This document shows, piece by piece, positions 17,809-25,258 of a DNA stretch of 64,000 bases (positions within the stretch are counted from its first letter, which is position 1; each line of letters begins with the position of its first letter). The translations under genes and the position numbers were made by a program. The DNA is from Thermohalobacter berrensis (lineage in GTDB: Bacteria > Bacillota > Clostridia > Tissierellales > Thermohalobacteraceae): NCBI RefSeq assembly GCF_003609645.1, contig NZ_MCIB01000004.1:1-64000 (forward strand), read 5' to 3'. Below the pieces are notes generated by a model, which was not told the origin of the DNA, did no database searches, and saw only the letters and a list, made by a program, of their open reading frames with translations.

Positions 17809-18687
17809 ATGAAAAAGTTAGGATTAGTATTAGAAGGTGGAGGAATGAGAGGAGTTTATACATCAGGAGTTTTAGATTATTTTATGGAAAAAGAGCTTTA
17901 CTTTCCATATGTAATTGGAGTTTCCGCAGGGGCTTGCAATGCACTATCATATTTATCTAGACAAAAGGGCAGAAGTAGAGATATAAACCTAACTTTTGCA
18001 GATGACCCCAGATATATTGATGTTAAGAATGTATTTAAAAGGGAAAATGTCTTTAATTTGGATTTTTTATTTAATGATATTTCTAAAAAATTAATACCAT
18101 TTGATTATGAAAGATTTGAAAAAGCTGAAGAAAAATTTGTTGTATGCTGTACAGATTGTAATACAGGTAAGCCTGTCTATTTTGATAAAGATAGTTGCAG
18201 TGATATCTTTAATGCTGTTATGGCATCAAGTAGTTTACCATTTGTAAATTTTCCAGTAAAGCTTGAAGGAAAAACTTTATTAGATGGAGGAATTACTGAT
18301 TCAATTCCCATTAAAAAATCTATAAAAGATGGAAATAGTAGAAATGTTATTATACTTACAAGACAAAAAGGATATAGGAAAAAACCCTTTAGATTTAGAA
18401 GGCTTGCCAAAAGATTCTATCCAGAATATGATAAGTTAGTTGATGCAATATGTAATCGCTATAAAGGTTATAATACTACATTAGATTTTATAGACAGACT
18501 AGAAAATGATAGAAGGGCTTTTGTAATAAGACCAAGTAAACCATTAAAGGTAAAAAGGACTGAAAAAGATAAAGAAAGATTAAAAGAAATATATAAACTA
18601 GGCTATGAAGATGCTGAAAAATTATTTGACGATATGATGAACTGGATAAAGGAAGAAAATAAAAGAAAGAATAAAGCTTCAAATTAA
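17809..18687 (+). CDS. patatin-like phospholipase
   Basis: A 292-residue RssA/YjjU-type patatin: oxyanion loop EGGGMRGVYTSG at residues 8-19, nucleophile elbow GVSAG, and catalytic Asp in LLDGGITDSIP. It should hydrolyse phospholipid or other acyl esters; it has no signal peptide, so a cytoplasmic or membrane-peripheral site is inferred. The SD GGGGTG precedes ATG. It converges on hisC, sharing a bidirectional hairpin. Upstream, a pair of direct TATGGTAAAATA repeats (about 17750-17775) covers the likely promoter. Confidence 0.9.
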   Translation: MKKLGLVLEGGGMRGVYTSGVLDYFMEKELYFPYVIGVSAGACNALSYLSRQKGRSRDINLTFADDPRYIDVKNVFKRENVFNLDFLFNDISKKLIPFDYERFEKAEEKFVVCCTDCNTGKPVYFDKDSCSDIFNAVMASSSLPFVNFPVKLEGKTLLDGGITDSIPIKKSIKDGNSRNVIILTRQKGYRKKPFRFRRLAKRFYPEYDKLVDAICNRYKGYNTTLDFIDRLENDRRAFVIRPSKPLKVKRTEKDKERLKEIYKLGYEDAEKLFDDMMNWIKEENKRKNKASN

Positions 18688-18714
18688 AAGAGCGGCTATT
18701 TAGCCGCTCTTAAG
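18688..18714. terminator. bidirectional terminator
   Basis: AAGAGCGGCT / AGCCGCTCTT with an ATTT loop, between the convergent patatin and hisC genes, flanked by A- and T-rich ends. Confidence 0.82.
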
Positions 18715-18716
18715 TA

Positions 18717-19793
18717 TTAAAGTACTTCTTTTAAAAGCTTTATGAATAGTTTGTTTTGTGCTTCTATACCGATTGTTACTCTAATCCAAGTTCCCATTAT
18801 AGGTCTTATAATCATGCCTCTTTTTTGAAGTTCAACAAATATTTTATTAGCATCTTTTTTAACATTTACAAATATATGGTTAGTTTCAGAAGGAGCATAT
18901 TCAAGACCCAACTTGTCAAATTCTTGATATAAGTATTCTTTTCCTTTTTTATTTACCTCATAGCTTTTTTTGATAAAATCTTGGTCTTCCAATGCAGCAA
19001 CTGCAGCAACTTGAGCCATTTTATTTACATTAAATGGTCCCCTTATCTTATTCATATTATGGATTATCTCTTCACTTGAAATAGCAAAACCTACTCTTAA
19101 TGCTGCGAGACCATATGCTTTGGAAAATGTTCTTAAAATAATCACATTAGAATATTTGTCTAAAAGTTTAATACTATCATTTAGATAATCATCCCTTGTA
19201 ACATATTCTCTGTAGGCTTCGTCATATACAACGATAACGTTTTCAGGAACATTTTCTAAAAATTCTATTAGTTTTTCTTCAGTAAACATTGTACCTGTAG
19301 GATTGTTTGGATTGCATAACCAGATTAATCTAGTTTTTTCAGTAATAGCTTCTCTCATTCCATCTAAATCATATGTCCAGTTCTTAAGAGGAACTACTAT
19401 AGGCTTTCCACCCATCATCTTTGTTGTTGTTATGTATCTTGGGAATGTTATATCTGCCATTATTACTTCATCATATTTATTAATGAATGTTTTAGCAATA
19501 ATGTCAACCATTTCATCTGAACCACTACTTGGAAGGATCTGTGTTACTTTTACACCAAGCTTTTCAGCTAAACTTTCTTTTAAAAGAGTAGCATTTCCAT
19601 CTGGGTATATTGCAAGATTTTCTGCAGCTTTCTTTACAGCTTCAACAGCTTTAGGAGAAGAGCCTAGTGGATTTTCATTAGATGCAAGCTTTATAACTTC
19701 ATCTAACCCGTATTCCCTTTTAACATCTTCAATTGGCTTACCAGGTTTATAAGCTTCAAGGTCTTTAATTTCCTCTCTAAATTTAATTGTCAT
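18717..19793 (-). CDS. hisC: histidinol-phosphate aminotransferase family (HisC)
   Basis: A 358-residue PLP aminotransferase of fold type I, HisC subfamily: LASNENPLGSSPKA near the N-terminus, LWLCNPNNPTGTM, YDEAYREYV, and the PLP-lysine segment RTFSKAYGLAALRVG. HisC converts imidazole-acetol phosphate to histidinol phosphate and often also makes Phe/Tyr. No other his gene is in the window, so an aromatic amino acid role is as likely. On the minus strand GGAGGGAAG precedes the ATG at 19793. Confidence 0.9.
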   Translation of the reverse strand: MTIKFREEIKDLEAYKPGKPIEDVKREYGLDEVIKLASNENPLGSSPKAVEAVKKAAENLAIYPDGNATLLKESLAEKLGVKVTQILPSSGSDEMVDIIAKTFINKYDEVIMADITFPRYITTTKMMGGKPIVVPLKNWTYDLDGMREAITEKTRLIWLCNPNNPTGTMFTEEKLIEFLENVPENVIVVYDEAYREYVTRDDYLNDSIKLLDKYSNVIILRTFSKAYGLAALRVGFAISSEEIIHNMNKIRGPFNVNKMAQVAAVAALEDQDFIKKSYEVNKKGKEYLYQEFDKLGLEYAPSETNHIFVNVKKDANKIFVELQKRGMIIRPIMGTWIRVTIGIEAQNKLFIKLLKEVL

Positions 19794-19916
19794 GTCATTC
19801 TTCCCTCCCGCTTGTCATATTTGTATTAATATAATTATATCATAATAATAAGGTTAATATAATAAAGATATAAGCAATATTTATATTTATAGTTATTATT
19901 TTGAAATTTTTTTACA

Positions 19917-20030
19917 ACACATAGGAAATTATAATCAAATAAAAACTGTGGATAAAATATAATTTCCGTTATGTGTTTCAAAAAAGTCAACATTTAGAAT
20001 CTTTTATTTTTAATAAAAGACTTTTTTATA
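19917..20030 (+). repeat. dispersed two-hairpin leader element, copy A
   Basis: Hairpin 1 pairs ACACATAGGAAATTATA (19917-19933) with TATAATTTCC(GT)TATGTGT (19958-19976): 17 bp with a 2-nt bulge. Hairpin 2 encloses CTTTTATT/AATAAAAG inside AAAAAAGTC/GACTTTTTT and ends in a T run, like a terminator. It starts 237 nt before the EF-G-like gene. The remainder of the gap 19794-20153 is AT-rich; the region 20031-20153 holds an internal GGAGG (20083-20087) but no recognised element. Confidence 0.75.
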
Positions 20031-20153
20031 AAATTAGCTACATTTCACCTTATATTTCCAAAAATAATAAATATAATTGGAGGATTTTTTTATTCACTAT
20101 AGAATATTATTAATAATCAGAAAATTCAAATTTTAAATCAAGGGGGAAATTTT

Positions 20154-22226
20154 ATGAAAATATATGAAACTGATAAAATAAGAAATGTTACACTTTTAGG
20201 CCATGGGGGAAGTGGAAAAACTACATTAACAGAGGCTATGCTGTTTACAACAGGAGTAACAAAAAGAATAGGGAAAGTAGAAGATGGTAATACTGTATCA
20301 GACTTTGAAAAAGAAGAAAAAGAAAGACAGTACTCAATTAATACTTCTATAATTCCAGTAGAATGGAAGGACCATAAGTTAAACACTATAGATACTCCAG
20401 GATATTTTGATTTTGTAGGGGAAATAGAAAGTGCATTAAAGGTAGCAGCTGGTGCGGTAATCGTAGTAGATGCATCATCAGGAGTAGAAGTAGGAACGGA
20501 AAAAGCATGGCAATATACAAGAAGAGAAAAAATACCAACACTAATATTTATAAATAAAATGGATAAAGAAAATGTAAATTTTGACAAAGTTTTAAATGAG
20601 TTAAGAGAAAAGTTTGGGAAAAAGGTTGTCCCCTTTGAAATTCCATTAGGAGAAAAAGATGATTTTAGAGGACTTATAAATATAGTTGATATGAATGCAA
20701 GGGAATATAATGAAAAAGAAATAAAGTGTTTTGATACTGAGATTCCAGATAATGTTATGGATAAAATAGAACCCCTTAGAGAAATGCTAATTGAATCAGT
20801 TGCAGAAAGTGATGAAGAGTTATTTGAGAAATACTTTGCTGGCGAAGAATTTACAGATGAAGAAATTCATAGAGGATTAAGGGCAGGTGTAATAAACGGA
20901 GATTTAGTTCCTGTACTCTGTGGAGCAGCTTCTAAGAATATAGGAGTACAGACATTAATGGACATGATTTGGGATTACTTACCTGCACCTAAAGATATAG
21001 TAACTCCAGTTGGTGTTAACCCTGAAAACGAAGAACCAGTTGAAAGAAATATGGAGGCTAATGAGCCATTTTCAGCTTTAGTATTTAAGACAATTGCTGA
21101 TCCATATGTAGGTAAAATATCACTATTTAAAGTTTTATCTGGTGAGCTTAAAAAGGATGATGAAATACTTAACTCAACTCAAGGGAATAAGTTGAAAATA
21201 AATCATCTTTATGTAATTAGAGGAAAAGAACAAATTGAGGTATCAAAGATTATAGCTGGAGATATAGGTGCAGTAACTAAATTAAATGATACCTATACAG
21301 GAGATACATTATGCTGTATGGAAAATCCAATTAAATACTCTGGTATTGAATTCCCCGAACCAGTAATGTTTTTGGCTGTAGAACCTAAATCAGAAAGTGA
21401 TGAAGAAAAAATGAGTAATGGTTTACAAAAGCTTTCAGAAGAAGATCCGTCCTTTAAATCAATGTATAACAGGGAAACTAAACAAACTTTAATAGGTGGT
21501 CAGGGAGATATCCATTTAAGTGTTATTACAAGTAGATTAAAAAATAAGTTTGGTGTAGAGGTTGAATTAGTAGATCCAAAGGTTCCTTATAGAGAAACAA
21601 TTAAAGGAAGAGCTGAGGCTGAAGGTAAACATAAAAAACAAACTGGTGGACATGGACAATATGGTCATGTATTTATTAGATTTGAACCAAGTCAAGAAGA
21701 ATTTCAATTTGATGAGGAAATTTTTGGTGGTGCAGTACCTAAGCAATATATACCTGCTGTTGAAAAAGGTCTTAAAGAATGCTTTGAGGAAGGAATTTTA
21801 GCAGGTTATCCTGTAGTTAACGTAAAGGCTACATTGTATGATGGATCATATCATTCTGTTGATTCATCAGAACTTGCTTTTAAAATGGCAACAGCCCTAG
21901 CATACAAAAAAGGAATGAAAGAAGCAAAACCAATACTACTTGAACCAATAATGAATGTGGAAGTACTTATACCAGAGGATTATATGGGCGATATAATGGG
22001 AGATTTAAATAAGAGAAGAGGCAGAATATTAGGTATGGAACCACAAAAAGATGGTAAACAATTAATTAGAGCTGAAGTTCCTCAAGCAGAAATGTTTAAA
22101 TATGCCTCTGACTTAAGGTCAATGACTCAAGCAAGGGGATCATTTAAAATGGAATTTTCTAGATATGAAGAAGTACCAGGTGAATTAACTCAAAAGATTA
22201 TTGAACAGGCTAAAAAGGAAAAATAA
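20154..22226 (+). CDS. EF-G-like translation factor GTPase
   Basis: A 690-residue translational GTPase with all EF-G domains: G1 GHGGSGKTT, G3 DTPGYFDF, G4 NKMD, then domain II, and domains III-V with GHGQYGHVFIRFEP and the C-terminal PILLEPIMNVEVLIPEDYMG. The G1 differs from canonical EF-G (AHIDAGKTT), and there are no neighbouring rpsL/rpsG/tuf genes, so it is the divergent EF-G-like paralogue common in Firmicutes rather than the housekeeping fusA. Its role is not settled; ribosome recycling, stress or drug-release functions have been proposed for paralogues. AAGGGGG precedes the ATG. A strong terminator follows. Confidence 0.88.
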   Translation: MKIYETDKIRNVTLLGHGGSGKTTLTEAMLFTTGVTKRIGKVEDGNTVSDFEKEEKERQYSINTSIIPVEWKDHKLNTIDTPGYFDFVGEIESALKVAAGAVIVVDASSGVEVGTEKAWQYTRREKIPTLIFINKMDKENVNFDKVLNELREKFGKKVVPFEIPLGEKDDFRGLINIVDMNAREYNEKEIKCFDTEIPDNVMDKIEPLREMLIESVAESDEELFEKYFAGEEFTDEEIHRGLRAGVINGDLVPVLCGAASKNIGVQTLMDMIWDYLPAPKDIVTPVGVNPENEEPVERNMEANEPFSALVFKTIADPYVGKISLFKVLSGELKKDDEILNSTQGNKLKINHLYVIRGKEQIEVSKIIAGDIGAVTKLNDTYTGDTLCCMENPIKYSGIEFPEPVMFLAVEPKSESDEEKMSNGLQKLSEEDPSFKSMYNRETKQTLIGGQGDIHLSVITSRLKNKFGVEVELVDPKVPYRETIKGRAEAEGKHKKQTGGHGQYGHVFIRFEPSQEEFQFDEEIFGGAVPKQYIPAVEKGLKECFEEGILAGYPVVNVKATLYDGSYHSVDSSELAFKMATALAYKKGMKEAKPILLEPIMNVEVLIPEDYMGDIMGDLNKRRGRILGMEPQKDGKQLIRAEVPQAEMFKYASDLRSMTQARGSFKMEFSRYEEVPGELTQKIIEQAKKEK

Positions 22227-22234
22227 AAAATTAG

Positions 22235-22284
22235 AAAAGCAGTTGAAAATTTTACGATTTAAAAATTTTCAACTGCTTTTTATG
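22235..22284 (+). terminator. intrinsic terminator
   Basis: AAAAGCAGTTGAAAATTT (22235-22252) pairs with AAATTTTCAACTGCTTTT (22263-22280). Confidence 0.88.
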
Positions 22285-22394
22285 ATTTATAGAAAATCAT
22301 AATTAAATAAAAATAGTGAATAAAATATAATTTCCGTTATGTATTTAAAAAAAGTCAACTTTAAGAATTTTCTATTTTATAGAAGACTTTTTTA
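22285..22394 (+). repeat. dispersed two-hairpin leader element, copy B
   Basis: It shares a 23-nt identical block with copy A (22320-22342 versus 19952-19974) and the same order of hairpins. In hairpin 2 the inner stem has changed sequence but stays paired (TTCTAT/ATAGAA here, CTTTTATT/AATAAAAG in A), and the outer AAAAAAGTC/GACTTTTTT stem is kept. It lies 112 nt before the TTG start at 22506. Confidence 0.75.
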
Positions 22395-22477
22395 TAATTT
22401 CTAAATAAAAAATATAAATACTTTTAAGGAAAATTACGAAGGAATAAATGTATATATTAACTCAAAAAATAAAAATA

Positions 22478-22497
22478 CTCCTAATATTTTAAGGAGG
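22478..22497 (+). promoter_or_regulatory. hairpin covering a ribosome binding site
   Basis: CTCCT (22478-22482) can pair with AGGAG (22492-22496), part of the AGGAGG of the next gene, with a 9-nt loop. A weak (5-bp) stem that could limit initiation at the TTG start. Confidence 0.4.
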
Positions 22498-22505
22498 AAT
22501 TAAAT

Positions 22506-22754
22506 TTGGCTGATTATTATATAAATCTTGATGAAGAATTAGGATTAAATGCAGTTACCAAGGTTTTAGAAGCTATGAGTGAAGTTAAAGAAGATGATAC
22601 ACTAATTATTAGTATGGATAGTGATGATGCAGCACAATCTAGGCATTTAGCTGAATTGTTAGAAAATAATGGTTTCGAATATCTTCCTAAAGGGAGTCAT
22701 TCAGGAGAAAAGTATACCCTTATTGCCCACCTTCAAAATAGAAAGGAGGGGTAA
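22506..22754 (+). CDS. small acidic protein, unknown function (TTG start)
   Basis: An 82-residue acidic protein with alternating helix/strand pattern: helix (GLNAVTKVLEAMSEV), strand DTLIISMDSDD, helix SRHLAELLENNGFEYL, strand YTLIAHL. This order and size recall the TusA/SirA-like fold, although the usual CPxP motif is absent, so a sulfur-carrier function is not supported. Start is TTG at 22506 with AGGAGG 8 nt upstream. One nucleotide separates its stop from the next gene, with which it forms a two-gene operon behind leader element copy B. Confidence 0.7.
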   Translation: MADYYINLDEELGLNAVTKVLEAMSEVKEDDTLIISMDSDDAAQSRHLAELLENNGFEYLPKGSHSGEKYTLIAHLQNRKEG

Positions 22755-22755
22755 A

Positions 22756-22980
22756 ATGGGTAGAAAAAAAGATTATCGAAATAAAAAACACAGGACAAAT
22801 GATGTAGTAATGGAAACCCAAAAAAAATTAGATATGTATAAAAAGGATGATGAGATAGAATCTCTTCTTACAGATAAAACAGCTTATGGTGAGTGGATGT
22901 CTACAACTAATGGTTGGGTAAGTTTTGAAGAACAAAATAATCATGTAGACCATATGGAAGAAATAACAAAAACAGAATAG
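22756..22980 (+). CDS. small hypothetical protein, possibly DUF3787-like
   Basis: A 74-residue protein with a very basic N-terminus (MGRKKDYRNKKHR) and a C-terminal segment DKTAYGEWMSTTNGWVSFEE then HVDHMEEI. The TA-x-W ... V ... HV spacing loosely resembles the clostridial DUF3787 small (spore-surface) proteins, but the AAWANIE motif is not conserved, so this is tentative. GAGGGG precedes the ATG at 22756. The open frame upstream to 22669 overlaps the previous gene and lacks an SD. A terminator follows directly. Confidence 0.65.
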   Translation: MGRKKDYRNKKHRTNDVVMETQKKLDMYKKDDEIESLLTDKTAYGEWMSTTNGWVSFEEQNNHVDHMEEITKTE

Positions 22981-22985
22981 GTAAA

Positions 22986-23016
22986 AGCGGCTACATTGTA
23001 GCCGCTATATTTTTAA
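22986..23016 (+). terminator. intrinsic terminator
   Basis: AGCGGCTAC / GTAGCCGCT with an ATT loop, then ATATTTTT. Confidence 0.88.
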
Positions 23017-23137
23017 TGAAAAAATTGTTATTAGAAATGCAAAATAGATTTTATTTAAATTCCTTAGTTTTATAAAGATATTTTAAAGAAATTCTAAATA
23101 ATACTTATATTCTACCATAATTGTGGAAATATACTTA

Positions 23138-23167
23138 TTGAAAAATACTAATGAAAACTTATACAAT
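23138..23167 (+). promoter_or_regulatory. promoter of the ctsR operon
   Basis: TTGAAA (23138-23143), 18-bp spacer, TACAAT (23162-23167). The CtsR box begins 9 nt after the -10. Confidence 0.7.
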
Positions 23168-23176
23168 ATTATTAAA

Positions 23177-23199
23177 GGACAAAGAAAGTCAAAGTCAAA
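23177..23199 (+). promoter_or_regulatory. CtsR operator
   Basis: GGACAAA-GAA-AGTCAAA matches the CtsR direct heptad repeat (RGTCAAA-NAN-RGTCAAA) with one mismatch, and a further GTCAAA follows directly. It sits at the transcription start, so binding would block initiation: autoregulation of the clp operon. Confidence 0.85.
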
Positions 23200-23218
23200 T
23201 GAAAATTGAGGTGAATTT

Positions 23219-23680
23219 ATGGCAAGACTAAGTGATGTAATTGAAGATTTTATAAAATCTCTTATGCAGGGAGAAAAAAATAAAGTTATAGAAATACAAA
23301 GAAATGAATTAGCTGAACATTTTAACTGTGCACCATCACAGATAAATTATGTTCTTACCACTAGATTTACAATAGATAAAGGATACTACATTGAGAGTAA
23401 AAGAGGTGGTGGTGGGTATATAAAAATAAAGAAAGTAAATATTAAAAGTGATAGGGATATATATAATCTTATATTAAATAAAATAGGTAATTCTATTACT
23501 AAAATGAAAGCCTACAGTATTATTGATAATTTTTTAGAAAAGGGTTTTATTAGTAGGAGGGAAGCAGCTTTAATGAAGGCATCACTTAATGAAAGATCAT
23601 TAAATTCTGCTTCACAGTATAAAAATGAGTTAAGGGCTAGTATTATAAAAGAGATGCTGTTAGCGTTGTTAAGAGAGTAA
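23219..23680 (+). CDS. ctsR: transcriptional repressor CtsR
   Basis: A 153-residue class III heat-shock repressor: N-terminal winged helix MARLSDVIEDFIKSLM, ELAEHFNCAPSQINYVL, and the glycine-rich wing ESKRGGGGYIKI (the thermosensing loop), then the C-terminal dimerisation domain with SLNERSLNSASQYKNELRASI. It represses the clp regulon by binding the heptad repeat seen just upstream; McsB arginine phosphorylation removes it. It is the first gene of ctsR-mcsA-mcsB-clpC. SD GAGGTG precedes the ATG. Confidence 0.95.
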   Translation: MARLSDVIEDFIKSLMQGEKNKVIEIQRNELAEHFNCAPSQINYVLTTRFTIDKGYYIESKRGGGGYIKIKKVNIKSDRDIYNLILNKIGNSITKMKAYSIIDNFLEKGFISRREAALMKASLNERSLNSASQYKNELRASIIKEMLLALLRE

Positions 23681-23693
23681 GGAGGGGAAAGTA

Positions 23694-24206
23694 ATGTTAT
23701 GTGATGAATGTGGAAAAAATAAATCAACAGTCCATTACACTAAAATATTAAATGGAAAAAAAGAGGAGATTCACTTATGTGATGAATGTGCTAAGGATTA
23801 TAAACAATTTGATATAGATTCTTCTTTTTCTATACACAACTTCTTAACTGGGTTATTAGATAATATGCAAGAGGGACCTTTTAAAAATGTTAATTATGTT
23901 CATGAACTAAAATGTAATAGATGTGGATTGACATATAATCAATTTAGAGAAACAGGTAAATTTGGCTGTAGTGAATGTTATAAATCATTCCATGATAAGC
24001 TAATACCATTATTAAAAAGGATCCACAGACATGATTCCCATATAGGAAAAGTTCCTAAAAGGGCAGGAAGTAAAATAAGGATTAAAAAGGAAATTACTAA
24101 ACTAAAAAATAAATTAGAAATAGCAGTAAAAAAAGAAGAATATGAAAAGGCAGCTGAACTTAGAGACAAAATAAAGGAACTTAAAAATCAAATAGATAGT
24201 GATTAG
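23694..24206 (+). CDS. mcsA: McsA, activator of the arginine kinase McsB
   Basis: A 170-residue protein with two zinc-binding Cys pairs in the N-terminal half (CDECGKN, LCDECAK) and two more (CNRCG, CSECY), then a C-terminal UVR motif (YEKAAELRDKIKELK) of the kind that binds ClpC. McsA activates McsB and acts as ClpC adaptor. It lies 13 nt after ctsR with GGAGGGG as SD. Confidence 0.93.
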   Translation: MLCDECGKNKSTVHYTKILNGKKEEIHLCDECAKDYKQFDIDSSFSIHNFLTGLLDNMQEGPFKNVNYVHELKCNRCGLTYNQFRETGKFGCSECYKSFHDKLIPLLKRIHRHDSHIGKVPKRAGSKIRIKKEITKLKNKLEIAVKKEEYEKAAELRDKIKELKNQIDSD

Positions 24207-24217
24207 GGGTGGTCTAT

Positions 24218-25246
24218 ATGTCTAAATGGCTAGAGGGAAAGGGTAAGGAAAATGACATAGTAATCAGTAGTCGAATTAGACTTGCCAGAAATATTGAAAA
24301 TATTAAGTTTCCATATTTGATGAATAAAGATGATTCAGAGGAAGTAATTAATAATATAAAAAAGGCAATAATAGAAAGTAATACTGTTTTGTCTAGGGAT
24401 TTCGATTTTCACAGATTAAATAAAATATCTCCCCTTGACAGAAAAGTTTTGGCTGAAAAGCACTTAATAAGTCATAATCTTTTAGAAACTCCAGAGAAAA
24501 GCGGTTTTTTACTAAGTAAAGATGAAAAAGTTACAATTATGATTAATGAAGAAGACCATATTAGAATTCAAGTGCTTTTTCCAGGTTTGGAATTATATAA
24601 AAGTTGGGAACTATGCAGTAACATAGATGATGTATTAGAAGAAAATATAAAATATGCCTTTGATGAAAAACTAGGTTATCTTACTTGTTGCCCAACTAAT
24701 ATAGGGACGGGAATGAGAGCCTCTGTTATGCTTCATCTTCCATGCTTAGTATTGACTGGCCAAATAAACAAGATTTTACAGGCTGTAAGCCAAATTGGTT
24801 TAACAGTTAGAGGAATATATGGTGAAGGCACAGATGCATTAGGAGACTTATTTCAAATATCTAATCAGACTACTTTAGGGGAAACAGAAGAGGAGATAAT
24901 CGACAAATTAAAAAATATTGTAATCCAAATAATAGCAAAGGAAAGAAGTGCAAGGGATACTCTTTTAACTAAAAAGAGGACAGAAATAGAAGATAGAGTT
25001 TTTAGGTCTTGGGGTATACTTACAAACTCTAGAATTATAGATTCTAAAGAAGCTATGAAATTATTATCACATGTAAGAATGGGTATAGAAATGGGAATTA
25101 TAAAAGATATAGGTCTTCAGGTAATTAATAAATTAATGTTTTCCACTCAGCCAGCTACAATCCAGAAATATTCAGGAATAGATTTAGATGCAAAACAAAG
25201 AGATATTAAAAGGGCAAAATTTATTAGGGAAAAACTGAAAAATTAG
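24218..25246 (+). CDS. mcsB: protein arginine kinase McsB
   Basis: A 342-residue member of the phosphagen kinase fold: VISSRIRLARN at the N-terminus, catalytic-domain segment TCCPTNIGTGMRASVMLHLP, and GLTVRGIYGEGTDALGDLFQISNQ. It phosphorylates arginines on CtsR and on aggregated proteins, marking them for ClpCP. The ATG at 24218 was preferred over a GTG at 24209 because the AGGGGTGG SD is then at normal distance. It precedes clpC by 12 nt. Confidence 0.95.
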   Translation: MSKWLEGKGKENDIVISSRIRLARNIENIKFPYLMNKDDSEEVINNIKKAIIESNTVLSRDFDFHRLNKISPLDRKVLAEKHLISHNLLETPEKSGFLLSKDEKVTIMINEEDHIRIQVLFPGLELYKSWELCSNIDDVLEENIKYAFDEKLGYLTCCPTNIGTGMRASVMLHLPCLVLTGQINKILQAVSQIGLTVRGIYGEGTDALGDLFQISNQTTLGETEEEIIDKLKNIVIQIIAKERSARDTLLTKKRTEIEDRVFRSWGILTNSRIIDSKEAMKLLSHVRMGIEMGIIKDIGLQVINKLMFSTQPATIQKYSGIDLDAKQRDIKRAKFIREKLKN

Positions 25247-25258
25247 GAGGTGTCCCAA

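Noticed and set aside
19303-19752. Plus-strand 149-residue frame inside hisC
   Set aside because: It is a shadow of the hisC frame, without SD or recognisable domain.
18717-19793. Histidine biosynthesis operon
   Set aside because: hisC is alone, with patatin on one side and an EF-G-like gene on the other.
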